A stretch of DNA of 64,000 nucleotides. Source: CADCTQ01 sp963844325. GTDB taxonomy: Bacteria > Bacteroidota > Bacteroidia > Cytophagales > 172606-1. The stretch lies in NCBI GenBank assembly GCA_963844325.1, contig CAWJNV010000001.1:1054001-1118000 (forward strand). The letters run 5' to 3'. Below, piece after piece: positions 9,421 to 17,336 of the stretch. Position 1 is the first letter of the stretch; each line of letters begins with the position of its first letter. The translations under genes and the position numbers were made by a program. A model generated the notes under the pieces. It saw nothing but the letters and a program-made list of their open reading frames with translations, made no database searches and was not told the origin of the DNA.

Positions 9421-10320
9421 ATGAAGATAATTCAAAGTTTTTGGACAAAACCTTTCCTGCGCTCCTCAAATTCTTTAATTGATGCCCGTTTGAACGGTGG
9501 CTGGACGTCAAGAAAATATAATTATTTCTCCTGGGCCCTGAGTTGCCTGCAACTGTTGAAATACTACAAAGAGGTCGAACTGGTCACCGACGACCTGGGC
9601 CGGTTCCTGCTCATTGACCAGATGCAGCTGCCGTACACCGGCGTGAGCGTCGGCCTCAACGACCTGGATGACCAGGAGCCCGGCCTGTGGGCGTTGGGAA
9701 AAATATACGCGTACCAGTTGCAGGACGGGCCCTTTTTGCACGTTGACAATGACATATTCATCTGGAAGGAATTTGCGGACCGCATCACCAACGCGCCGCT
9801 GAGTGCCCAGAACCGCGAGAGCAACTCGTCGCTTTACGCCGAAACCTTCCGGGAGGTGTGCGAAAAATTTACTTACCTTCCTTCCTTCCTGCGCAGCCAG
9901 AACGGGGCCCCGTCCCTTTCGTGCAGCAACGTAGGCATCGTGGGCGGCAATGCGGTGGGCTTTTTCAAAGAATATACGGCAGAGGCTTTTAAATTCGTGG
10001 AGGAGAACGCCAATGCCATCCGGAAAAACATTGGTTCGATGAACACTGCCTACCTCAACATTATCTACGAGCAGTTGTTTTTTCTCCACCTGGCGGCGGA
10101 ACGGGCCATTCCGGTCACGTACTTGTTTCCCGAACACGATAACATTCCCAGGCATCTGGGATTGTTCCACAAGGCCGAACAGAACGACCAATTCGTGCAC
10201 TGCCTGGGTACGTACAAGCAAAACCGGATTGTGTACGAAATTCTTGAGTTGAAGCTCAAGAGCCTCTATCCCGATTATTATTACCGCATCCTCGACCTGC
10301 TTGCCAACGCGGAATTGTAG
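9421..10320 (+). CDS. DUF6734-like, glycosyltransferase-like protein
   Basis: Protein of 299 residues that I match from memory to DUF6734, a Bacteroidota family of unknown function. The hallmarks seen are the head MKIIQSFWTKPF, then WALSCLQLLKYYKEVELVTDD, an LWALGKIYAY segment and a DxD-like HVDNDIFIW near residue 107. This layout resembles nucleotide-sugar glycosyltransferases of GT-A type, with DND as possible metal ligand; that is inference. There is no signal peptide and no membrane segment, so it is probably cytoplasmic. It is the first gene of a row with a LanC-like gene 92 bases on and a peptide exporter after that, which suggests it modifies the peptide product, perhaps by glycosylation. 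The ATG at 9421 opens directly on the conserved N-terminus. Confidence 0.7.
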   Translation: MKIIQSFWTKPFLRSSNSLIDARLNGGWTSRKYNYFSWALSCLQLLKYYKEVELVTDDLGRFLLIDQMQLPYTGVSVGLNDLDDQEPGLWALGKIYAYQLQDGPFLHVDNDIFIWKEFADRITNAPLSAQNRESNSSLYAETFREVCEKFTYLPSFLRSQNGAPSLSCSNVGIVGGNAVGFFKEYTAEAFKFVEENANAIRKNIGSMNTAYLNIIYEQLFFLHLAAERAIPVTYLFPEHDNIPRHLGLFHKAEQNDQFVHCLGTYKQNRIVYEILELKLKSLYPDYYYRILDLLANAEL

Positions 10321-10412
10321 GCAGCCCGGCGCCGGGGCCCGGCAGCCATGTAGGGGTGCGGGTCTGACGACCCAGTCCGTGAAGGTTTTTTTTCTCACTT
10401 TCAATCAGCACC

Positions 10413-12374
10413 ATGCATTACCTGAATGACGTACTGTCGCCCCTCCAGGTGGCGGTCAATGACATCTACGAGGATTCGCTTCGTTACCTGCGTACCGCCG
10501 AAAGCAGCGGGGCGTCCGGTCGCCCGGACCGTGCGCTTGACGGCCGGCTGGGGTTCTCTTTTTTCCTGCTCGCACTCTACAAAAACACGGCAGACCCCGC
10601 CGTATTTGAAAGCATCCGGCAGGAGCTCCGCTGGCTGGACGCCTATTGCAGGCGCAACCCGACCAACAACTACAGCCTTTTCTGCGGCAGGCTGGGGCTC
10701 AGTTATTTATATGTAATGCTTTTTGAGCACACCGGGGAGCGTACGTACCTTACCCGGTCGACCGAGCTGGTGTACGAATACTACCACGGCAACGCGTTCA
10801 AAAGCGGAATCATCACCCACAAAGGGCTTTTCAACGGCACGGCCGGCATCATCCTGCTCACGCAACGGCTTTACCTGCTCACCGGCGACAAGCAGCTTTT
10901 GACGTACCTGGAACAATTGCTGCTGCAACTGGTCCGGGAAACGGAGTACGGCGGCGATGGCATCCACTGGGGGGGGATCACCAATAAACAGGGAGAAAAC
11001 ACCGGCATTGCGACGGGAGCCGCGGGCATCGCTTTCTTGCTGGCCCAGCTCGGCAACACGTTCAACGCGCCTTTTCTCGGTAAACTGGCCCATTTCGCCC
11101 TGCGTTACGAGGAGAAAAACCAGGCAAACCCGGATCATGTACCGGCACCCCGCCACGGCGGCAACGACAACCCAACGGGGCGGCCCGTGCCGGACGCGGG
11201 TGTACGCCGGCTTTCCCTGGGGTACGGCACCGCCGGTACCACCGTGGCCCGGCTCCGCCTGGCGGCTGACCAACGCCAACCACCGGCGCTGCCGGAAGGC
11301 GAAGGTGCCGGCCCTGACCACGGCTTTTTCCCGGGCTCACCCGTACACGACCAGGCGTGCGGCCTTTTTTCGGGGCTTTCCGGAATCGGCCTGACGGCGC
11401 TCCAGGTTTACCGGGTGACCGGCCGGGCGCAGTACTACCGGGAGGCAACTGCCATTGCCGGGCACCTGGCCGGGCGGTGCAGCGATGCAAACCACACCAT
11501 CCCGTATTCGCTGGAAGGCACATGGGGCATTGGGTACTTCCTGCTGCAATGCACCGGCCCGGCTTCCGCGGCGGAAAACGAAATATTTTTTCTACCCCGT
11601 CCCCGGCAAGCCCTTAAGGCAACCGACCTGCCCACGGATTCAGCATTCCGGGGGGCGAACCGGGTGCTCTACGAAACGTACGTAAGCAGCAGTTTCGGTT
11701 CAACCCTTGCCCAGTTGAAGAAGGAAGCGCCGCAAGCCGTCAGCGCGTTGGTTTCCGAACCGGAGTTTCTGGAGCCCCGGGAGCAGGCCGGCCGCATCAG
11801 GCAGCTCATCTCCGGGCAGGAAGGGCTGGCCGGCAACCAGGCCCTGACGTTCGAATTGGATAAGGAGGAATTCATTCTTTCCGTCCGGAGTGCCTTGCAG
11901 GGCAGTGTGCCGCCCGGCCTGGAAGACATTCTCCCGACGTATGAGCAGGCAAGCCTCGGCCAGCGTGCCCTTGCATCGCTGACGCTCGTGCAATCCGACC
12001 AGATTTACGTGTTCAGCCGGGAGCCGGCCTTTTCACCCGAACTGCTGGCTGATCCTGGCTCGTTGAACAACTTCATGCAGCAGTACGGCACCAAAACCCT
12101 GATGTACCGGTTGACCCCCGCCGATACGCTGCACGCCTCCCGGCTGGGCATTCTGAAGATTATTTTTGACCGGTTTGTCGTTGCTGCCCCGGCCGGTCAG
12201 GTACACGCGGAAATACTCGCCTTCTTGCTCCAGTTGCCGCACGAAGTGCTCGAAGAGGTTGTCCGTAATCACCGCGAACGCACCAGCCAGTCGCCGAAGG
12301 AAATTCTGAGCGACATGGTGTGGGACGGCATTGAACACTGTTTTACGGAAGGACTGCTCCGGGTTCAGGGGTGA
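10413..12374 (+). CDS. LanC-like protein with degenerate zinc site and extra C-terminal region
   Basis: Protein of 653 residues. Residues about 40-390 show the repeated Gly-rich motifs of the LanC alpha/alpha barrel: GLFNGTAGI, TGIATGAAGIAFLL, LGYGTAGTT and GLFSGLSGIGLTAL. True LanC cyclases bind zinc through a Cys in a WCYG motif and a Cys-His pair in a CHG motif. Here the corresponding stretches read SLGYG and LFSG, so the ligands appear absent and lanthionine cyclisation is unlikely. Residues about 395-653 form an additional region that I do not recognise, with no signal peptide or membrane segment. It lies between the DUF6734-like gene and the exporter, so a role in maturing, binding or handing over the peptide is plausible. 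No lanthipeptide dehydratase or obvious precursor is present in the window. Confidence 0.7.
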   Translation: MHYLNDVLSPLQVAVNDIYEDSLRYLRTAESSGASGRPDRALDGRLGFSFFLLALYKNTADPAVFESIRQELRWLDAYCRRNPTNNYSLFCGRLGLSYLYVMLFEHTGERTYLTRSTELVYEYYHGNAFKSGIITHKGLFNGTAGIILLTQRLYLLTGDKQLLTYLEQLLLQLVRETEYGGDGIHWGGITNKQGENTGIATGAAGIAFLLAQLGNTFNAPFLGKLAHFALRYEEKNQANPDHVPAPRHGGNDNPTGRPVPDAGVRRLSLGYGTAGTTVARLRLAADQRQPPALPEGEGAGPDHGFFPGSPVHDQACGLFSGLSGIGLTALQVYRVTGRAQYYREATAIAGHLAGRCSDANHTIPYSLEGTWGIGYFLLQCTGPASAAENEIFFLPRPRQALKATDLPTDSAFRGANRVLYETYVSSSFGSTLAQLKKEAPQAVSALVSEPEFLEPREQAGRIRQLISGQEGLAGNQALTFELDKEEFILSVRSALQGSVPPGLEDILPTYEQASLGQRALASLTLVQSDQIYVFSREPAFSPELLADPGSLNNFMQQYGTKTLMYRLTPADTLHASRLGILKIIFDRFVVAAPAGQVHAEILAFLLQLPHEVLEEVVRNHRERTSQSPKEILSDMVWDGIEHCFTEGLLRVQG

Positions 12375-12416
12375 AGAAGCCTGCTTTACAGTACCACAAC
12401 CGTTTGACACCCCACC

Positions 12417-12453
12417 CGGGAAATGGACTAAAATAATGATAGTCCATTTCCCG
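12417..12453. promoter_or_regulatory. Perfect 14-bp inverted repeat before the exporter gene
   Basis: CGGGAAATGGACTA (12417-12430) and its exact complement TAGTCCATTTCCCG (12440-12453) flank a nine-base loop that contains an ATG at 12436. It lies 42 bases after the LanC-like stop and 90 bases before the exporter ATG. No T-run follows, so it is more likely an attenuator, operator or RNA-processing hairpin than a classical terminator. Confidence 0.6.
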
Positions 12454-12543
12454 TCCCCAACCGCAACTCCGGCAAGGGAGTACCTGACTTACCCCCCGGC
12501 AGTCTGCCGGTCAACCAATCCTGACGCCACTTACACTTTCAAA

Positions 12544-14211
12544 ATGAAATATTTCATCTCCTTACTGGGCATTACAAAACGATTTTTTGGGTTTCGGGTG
12601 CTGGTTTTCGGAATAATAGCCGGCCTCTCCAATGCAGCCATGATTTCGATCATCAATGAGACGATCCGGCGTGACGTTGCCAGCAAAACCTCGGTGTGGA
12701 TGCTTTTTACCGCCTACATCAGCGCCATGTTCGTATACTTCGTGTTGCAGTATTTTTACCAGGCCCTGCTCATCAGTTCTTCCGAAGCAATCGTGCTCAA
12801 CAGCCGCGCCGAGTTGATTCAAAAGATCAGGAAAAGTGGTTTACGGAGCTTTGAGAAAGTAGGCATCAACAAATTATTCGTATTGCTTGCCCAGGATACC
12901 AACACCATCGGCCAGATCTCGGGCCTGGCTTCCAATGCGATCATCTCCCTGATTGTGATCACTGCATCCCTGGGCTACCTGGCGTTCCTCAGTTTCAAAG
13001 GATTTTTACTTGCTTTGTTCATCATCGGCGGCTCACTGGCAATCGCCTTTTCCAAGCAGAAAATCAACATACACAGAATCCGCCAGGTAATGGAGCTGGA
13101 AAATACTTTTCTTGCGCACATGCGCAGCGTACTGCTCGGCATCAAAGAAATAAAAATGGATATTTCCATGAATGACGGCATTTACAACCGGCACGTAAAA
13201 CCAACTATGGAAGAATTGAGCGGGCTTAAAACCAGCAACAGTATCTTCCAATCCAGGTTCTCGCTGCTTGGCCAGCTGATTTTCTTTGTTACGATGGGGT
13301 GTATTCTTTATTTGTTGCCGGTATTCGACATCACGATTACTGAAGATCCCGCGCAGTTCGTCATCATCTTGTTATACATCCTGGCCCCGCTCCAAACCCT
13401 CATTCCCCTGATTCCTCACTTTTCGCAAATCAGCGCGACCATTGAGCGTATTGCAACCACAGAACAGATGCTGGAAGCCGAGTGTGGCCCGGATGACGCG
13501 CAGCTCCACCCCCCGCAGCCCCTGCAACGACTCAGCATCCGGAACCTTTGTTTTAAATACAAGAATGAAAAGAGTGACTATGATTTCAACCTCGGGCCCA
13601 TCAACATGGACATCAAGGCCGGCGACCTTATTTTCATTCACGGGCATAATGGCTCGGGCAAGTCTACACTCATCAAAGTACTTTCAGGTCTTTATACTGA
13701 CACCGTAGGATCTATTTACATGGATGACATTCTCATCAACCAGCAAAATATCCAATGGTACAGAAACATGTTCGGGGTGATATTTACCGACAATCACCTG
13801 TTCGAATACATATATGACGATTTTGAAAACAAATCCGAAAAAAATATCGGTAACCTGATCACAAAATTCGGGTTGTCGGGAAAAGTAAAAGTAGAGCAAA
13901 ACCGGTTTAGTACCATTGACTTGTCAGAGGGACAGAAAAAAAGAATAGCCCTCATCAGTATGTTGCTGAAAGATAAGCCCGTCTATATTTTCGATGAGTG
14001 GGCTGCCAATCAAGACCCTGATTTCAGACATTTTTTCTACACTACAGTCATTCCCGAGTTGAGCCAGCAAAAGAAAATCATCATTGTCGTAACTCACGAC
14101 GAACGGTATTTACCCGTTGCCAACCGCGTATTCAAAATGCAGGACGGGGGTTTACATGAGGTACCTGGTTCTCCCCAAAATAATGCGTTTGAAATGATCA
14201 GGTGGCCATAG
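12544..14211 (+). CDS. PvdE/SyrD-type cyclic-peptide export ABC transporter
   Basis: Fused permease-ATPase of 555 residues that would move a peptide across the inner membrane. The N-terminal half has about six membrane segments. The C-terminal half has Walker A GHNGSGKST near residue 366, signature LSEGQKKR near 460 and Walker B YIFDEWAANQDP near 481. The EWAANQDP(D/E)FR pattern is typical of the PvdE/SyrD group, which exports NRPS products or their precursors. I chose ATG 12544 because the membrane domain starts at once (MKYFISLLGITKRFFGF). Upstream in-frame starts, including ATG 12436 inside a hairpin loop, would add a Pro-rich unrelated head. The gene is last in the row and links it functionally to the NRPS on the other strand. 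Confidence 0.9.
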   Translation: MKYFISLLGITKRFFGFRVLVFGIIAGLSNAAMISIINETIRRDVASKTSVWMLFTAYISAMFVYFVLQYFYQALLISSSEAIVLNSRAELIQKIRKSGLRSFEKVGINKLFVLLAQDTNTIGQISGLASNAIISLIVITASLGYLAFLSFKGFLLALFIIGGSLAIAFSKQKINIHRIRQVMELENTFLAHMRSVLLGIKEIKMDISMNDGIYNRHVKPTMEELSGLKTSNSIFQSRFSLLGQLIFFVTMGCILYLLPVFDITITEDPAQFVIILLYILAPLQTLIPLIPHFSQISATIERIATTEQMLEAECGPDDAQLHPPQPLQRLSIRNLCFKYKNEKSDYDFNLGPINMDIKAGDLIFIHGHNGSGKSTLIKVLSGLYTDTVGSIYMDDILINQQNIQWYRNMFGVIFTDNHLFEYIYDDFENKSEKNIGNLITKFGLSGKVKVEQNRFSTIDLSEGQKKRIALISMLLKDKPVYIFDEWAANQDPDFRHFFYTTVIPELSQQKKIIIVVTHDERYLPVANRVFKMQDGGLHEVPGSPQNNAFEMIRWP

Positions 14212-14469
14212 CGTACTGCCGTATGCTGTTTTCAAGTTCATCAAGGCTGTGGAGTCCCATTGCCGTGATTGTTCCCGTGTGTTTATCAGTGCAGAACTGT
14301 GCTTAAAGGTAAACGGGGTACTTTCTTCTAACCACCAGCGCTACAAACAACTACAATGCCTCAGCTTTCCGGAGGGGGTGCAATATGAACGTAAAAATGA
14401 GGCGTTCCGAACCCGAAGAATGAATTCTGTTTTTTCGCTAATCCGCTCACGATCAGCAGGAGAAGGGAC
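14212..14469. other. Gap between exporter gene and tRNA terminator
   Basis: Roughly 260 bases between the plus-strand exporter and the minus-strand tRNA unit. I see no gene, no clear plus-strand terminator and no attachment-site duplication. Confidence 0.5.
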
Positions 14470-14510
14470 AAAAAAAGAGGGACAAACTATTGACTTCAAT
14501 AGTTTGTCCC
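14470..14510 (-). terminator. Strong intrinsic terminator of the tRNA-Val unit
   Basis: A perfect 15-bp inverted repeat (14479-14493 and 14496-14510, ends GGGACAAA/TTTGTCCC) is followed on the minus strand by C and seven T. It sits immediately after the tRNA and would end that transcript. Confidence 0.85.
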
Positions 14511-14516
14511 CTCGGG

Positions 14517-14591
14517 TGGAACGTAAGGGACTCGAACCCCTGACCCCCGCCCTGTCAAGGCGATGCTCTGAACCAACTGAGCTAACGTTCC
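14517..14591 (-). tRNA. tRNA-Val(GAC)
   Basis: Minus-strand cloverleaf of 75 nt. The acceptor GGAACGT pairs with ACGTTCC, the D arm is GCTC/GAGC, the anticodon stem TCGCC/GGCGG encloses loop TTGACAG with anticodon GAC, and the T arm contains GGTTCGAGTCC. The discriminator base is A and the genomic bases after it are CCC, so CCA is not fully encoded. The only gene upstream on this strand is the MFS transporter at 14631, and a terminator follows directly. Confidence 0.95.
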
Positions 14592-14630
14592 GGTCCGGCA
14601 AAAATAGTTTTATTTTGGCAGAAAACCCAA

Positions 14631-15932
14631 TTATACTCCCGCTACCACGGCCCGGCGGTTGCCCAGCATGCGGGTGAGGAAAAACAGGCCGATGGCAAAG
14701 AAGGCAACCAGGGCAAAGAGGCTGTTGCGCATGCTGCCCGTCACGTCTTCCATGAAAGCGTACGTGGCCGTCCCCAGCACGATGCCGGTCTTTTCGGTGA
14801 ATTCGTAGAAGCTGAAGTAGGAGGCGTGGTCGGTGGTGTCGGGCAGCAGCTTGGAGTACGTGGCCCGCGACATGCTTTGCAGGCCGCCCATTACCAGGCC
14901 CACTACCACGGCCAGGACGTAAAACTGCGTGGTGGTGGTGGTGAAGTACGCGCCGATGCAGATGAAGATGCAGAGGGCCACTGCGCCGGTCAGGGTTTTG
15001 AGGTTGCCCGCCCGGCCCGCAATCCGCGTAAACAGGTACGCCCCCAGCACGGCAATGAGTTGGATGATGAGCACCGTGCCGATGAGGCTGCCCTCGGGGA
15101 GTTTGAGTTCTACGGCCCCGAAGATGCTGGCCAGGTACATGATCGTCTGGAAGCCCATGCTGTAGAAGAAGAAGCCGAGCAGGAACCGCGTCAGGTGCGG
15201 CGATTCCCGGACTTCCCCGAATACTTTACGCAGTTCCCCGAAGCCCTGGAACAGGTAATTGACGCCCCCGCCGGCGGGTTCGTGGGTGCGGTGCGTGCGG
15301 CCCGGCAGGTGCACGAACGTGTAGATCGAAAAGCCGATCCACCAGAGGCCCACCGACAGGAAGGCCAGCCGGGCGGGCAGCGAACCGGCGTCCTGCGGCA
15401 GCCCGAACCAGGTGGGCTTCTGGATCACGAGCAGGTTGAGGACCAGCAGCAGCACGCTGCCGATGTAGCCCATGGCGTAGCCCCGGGCGCTGATGCGGTC
15501 GAAACGGTCGGGCGTGGCGATGGCCGGCAGGTACGCGTTGTAAAACACCAGGCTGCCGGCGTACCCGATGCTGGCCAGCATGAAGCAGGTGATGCCGAAA
15601 CTCGTGTTTTCCCCCGTGAAGAAGAACAGCAGCCCGCAGGCCACTGACCCCAGCCACACGAATGCCTGCATGAACGACTTTTTGCGGTCACTGTAGTCGG
15701 CAATGCCCGACAGGAAGGGCGACAGGAAGCACACGATCAGGAAAGACAGGGAGAGCGAATAGGTGTACATCACCGAATTGTCTTTGCTAACGCCCAGGAA
15801 ACGAATGGTTTTGGGGGCCACGGCGCTGAAGTAGATCGGGAAAATGGCGGTGGTGATGGTGAGGTTGTACGCGGAATTGGCCCAGTCGTACAGGCACCAG
15901 GCATTGATGATCTTCGGGTTGTTCTTTTCCAT
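14631..15932 (-). CDS. UMF1 (Atg22-like) family MFS transporter
   Basis: Inner-membrane transporter of 433 residues with about twelve hydrophobic segments. The start MEKNNPKIINAWCLYDWANSAYNL matches the head of the UMF1 branch of the major facilitator superfamily (relatives of yeast Atg22), in which the WxxYDWANSAY motif is characteristic. GGLQSMSRATYSKLLP in the C-terminal half is also typical. The substrate is unknown for bacterial members; amino acids are the guess from the vacuolar relative. The ATG at 15932 directly precedes the motif. A minus-strand tRNA gene lies 39 bases downstream. Confidence 0.88.
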   Translation of the reverse strand: MEKNNPKIINAWCLYDWANSAYNLTITTAIFPIYFSAVAPKTIRFLGVSKDNSVMYTYSLSLSFLIVCFLSPFLSGIADYSDRKKSFMQAFVWLGSVACGLLFFFTGENTSFGITCFMLASIGYAGSLVFYNAYLPAIATPDRFDRISARGYAMGYIGSVLLLVLNLLVIQKPTWFGLPQDAGSLPARLAFLSVGLWWIGFSIYTFVHLPGRTHRTHEPAGGGVNYLFQGFGELRKVFGEVRESPHLTRFLLGFFFYSMGFQTIMYLASIFGAVELKLPEGSLIGTVLIIQLIAVLGAYLFTRIAGRAGNLKTLTGAVALCIFICIGAYFTTTTTQFYVLAVVVGLVMGGLQSMSRATYSKLLPDTTDHASYFSFYEFTEKTGIVLGTATYAFMEDVTGSMRNSLFALVAFFAIGLFFLTRMLGNRRAVVAGV

Positions 15933-16050
15933 GAGGGTGGCTTGCTGCTACACAAGTTTGGCAACTTTCGGGTAGAAGGCAAATTTATTGGCATTAAAAT
16001 GGCGGATGGTCTTCGCTCCCTTCTGGCCTCCCCCTACCAACAACCTGCCC

Positions 16051-16359
16051 GTGAAATCACTCCTGCGCAACGCCCGGATCATGCTCTTTTTCTACCGCAC
16101 CGTGTGGCTGCCCAACGCGGCGTTTTCGGTGATCCTGCTCGTGTTTCTGCACCTGTACCCCCAGTTCAAGGGTGGCCTCCCGGAACTGCTGTGGTTCAAG
16201 GCCGGCTTCTTCGCCCTGGTGCTGCTGGTGGCGCACTTCGTGGCCGAGGGCCGGTACTACTTTTACTACAACCTGGGCTTCTCGCGGCGGGTACTGTTCC
16301 CGGCGGCCTTCACCCTGGACGCGTTGCTCTTCGTACTCCTGTACCAGCTATTTGGGTAG
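16051..16359 (+). CDS. Small integral membrane protein paired with an ABC ATPase
   Basis: About 102 residues with three hydrophobic segments (FSVILLVFLHLY, FFALVLLVAHFVA, FPAAFTLDALLFVLLYQL). I do not recognise the family. The start is uncertain: GTG 16051 (VKSLLRNARIM) is preferred because the longer frame from 15988 has a Pro-rich unlikely head; ATG 16081 is another choice. It is followed 96 bases later by a solo ABC ATPase gene, so the pair may form a small transporter or membrane complex. No known permease family fits its length. Confidence 0.6.
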   Translation: MKSLLRNARIMLFFYRTVWLPNAAFSVILLVFLHLYPQFKGGLPELLWFKAGFFALVLLVAHFVAEGRYYFYYNLGFSRRVLFPAAFTLDALLFVLLYQLFG

Positions 16360-16463
16360 ACGGGAGACGAGAGACATGAGACGGGAGACATACCCGCCCG
16401 GGTCTTTTGTCTAACGTCTCCAGTCTCCAGTCTCCTATCTCAAGTCTCATGTCTCATGTCTAT
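16360..16463. repeat. Mirrored-word intergenic repeat (gagac / gtctc)
   Basis: The left side is a run of degenerate GAGAC(A/G) words (16361-16393). The right side carries the complementary GTCTC/AGTCTC words (16409-16463). The repeat starts at the stop codon of the small membrane protein and runs through the ATG of the next gene (16456), so the ABC ATPase begins with codons from the repeat (MSIS). Confidence 0.75.
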
Positions 16464-17145
16464 CTCAAAAGAATCTTGCCTGGAAGCCGACGGCATCGTG
16501 CTCTCCTACCGGCACACCAACGTGCTCAGCAACATTTATTTGAAATGCCGGCCCGGGGAAATCGTAGGGCTGCTGGGCCGCAACGGCTGCGGCAAGTCGA
16601 GCCTGCTGAAGATCATTTTTGGCGTACTGGCGGGAGAATGCCAGTCGGTACGGGTAGATGGACGGTACGTGTTCCCTGCTTACCGCCACTACCGGGGCAT
16701 CAAGCTGTTGCCGCAGGAGCCCTTTTTGCCCGAAGGGCTGCGCGTAAAGGAGGCGTACCGCTTGTTTACCGGCCTGGAAAGCCCGCCGGGGCACGAACTG
16801 CCCGAAATCCGGCAGCGGTGGGCGGTGCGGATCGGCGACCTCTCGGGCGGCGAAAAGCGAATCGTGGAAACGCTGCTGTTGCTGCTGTCGGACGCCCGGT
16901 ACCTGCTGCTCAACGAACCCTTCACGCAGCTGTCGCCGGTGCAAATCGAACGGCTCCTGCACCTGCTGCGTACCCACGGGGCCGGCAAGGGTATCATCCT
17001 TTCCGACCACCAGTACCGCTACGTGCTGTCGCTCTGCCACCGGGTCGTGCTGCTCACCCAGGGCCGCACAGTTGCCCTCAACGATCCGCAGGAACTGGTA
17101 GACCGGGGATACATCAGCGGGCTGGATCAGGATTTTCAAGATTAG
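16456..17145 (+). CDS. Solo ABC transporter ATP-binding protein with altered Walker B
   Basis: ATPase of 229 residues. Walker A is GRNGCGKSS near residue 41 and the signature LSGGEKR lies near 134. Walker B reads YLLLNEPF near 157: the usual Asp before the catalytic Glu is Asn. The H-loop is SDHQY near 180. Being a single nucleotide-binding domain, it needs a membrane partner; the only nearby candidate is the small membrane protein upstream. The ATG at 16456 is in the intergenic repeat, and an out-of-frame ATG at 16449 is not usable. The substrate is unknown. Confidence 0.85.
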   Translation: MSISKESCLEADGIVLSYRHTNVLSNIYLKCRPGEIVGLLGRNGCGKSSLLKIIFGVLAGECQSVRVDGRYVFPAYRHYRGIKLLPQEPFLPEGLRVKEAYRLFTGLESPPGHELPEIRQRWAVRIGDLSGGEKRIVETLLLLLSDARYLLLNEPFTQLSPVQIERLLHLLRTHGAGKGIILSDHQYRYVLSLCHRVVLLTQGRTVALNDPQELVDRGYISGLDQDFQD

Positions 17146-17336
17146 AGGATGAACAGGATTTACGGAATGAAAGGATGTGAGAGATTGATTAGTGCAAAGT
17201 GAATTCAGGGGAATAGAGAACAACCAGGATTTAGCGCGTCACAACCATGTTCGTCCTTTGCTCCTGTTCATCCCGTAATCTTGAAAATCCTGATCCATCC
17301 TGCTAATCCTTGAATCCCGCAGATCCTGATTGCTTT
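17146..17336. repeat. Mirrored-word intergenic repeat (aggatgaacaggatt type)
   Basis: This gap lies between convergent genes. The left part carries GATTAGAGGATGAACAGGATTT-like purine-rich words. The right part carries CATCCTGCTAATCCTTGAATCC-like complementary words. The two sides could fold on each other imperfectly. The same word family appears again at 26131-26376. Confidence 0.6.

Noticed and set aside
12331..12543. Longer start for the exporter gene
   Set aside because: The extension overlaps the LanC-like gene and crosses a perfect hairpin; the membrane domain begins at ATG 12544.
14341..14601. 86-residue minus-strand frame across the tRNA-Val
   Set aside because: It reads through the tRNA and its terminator, a well-known source of false proteins (GVRGSSPLRSTRG type).
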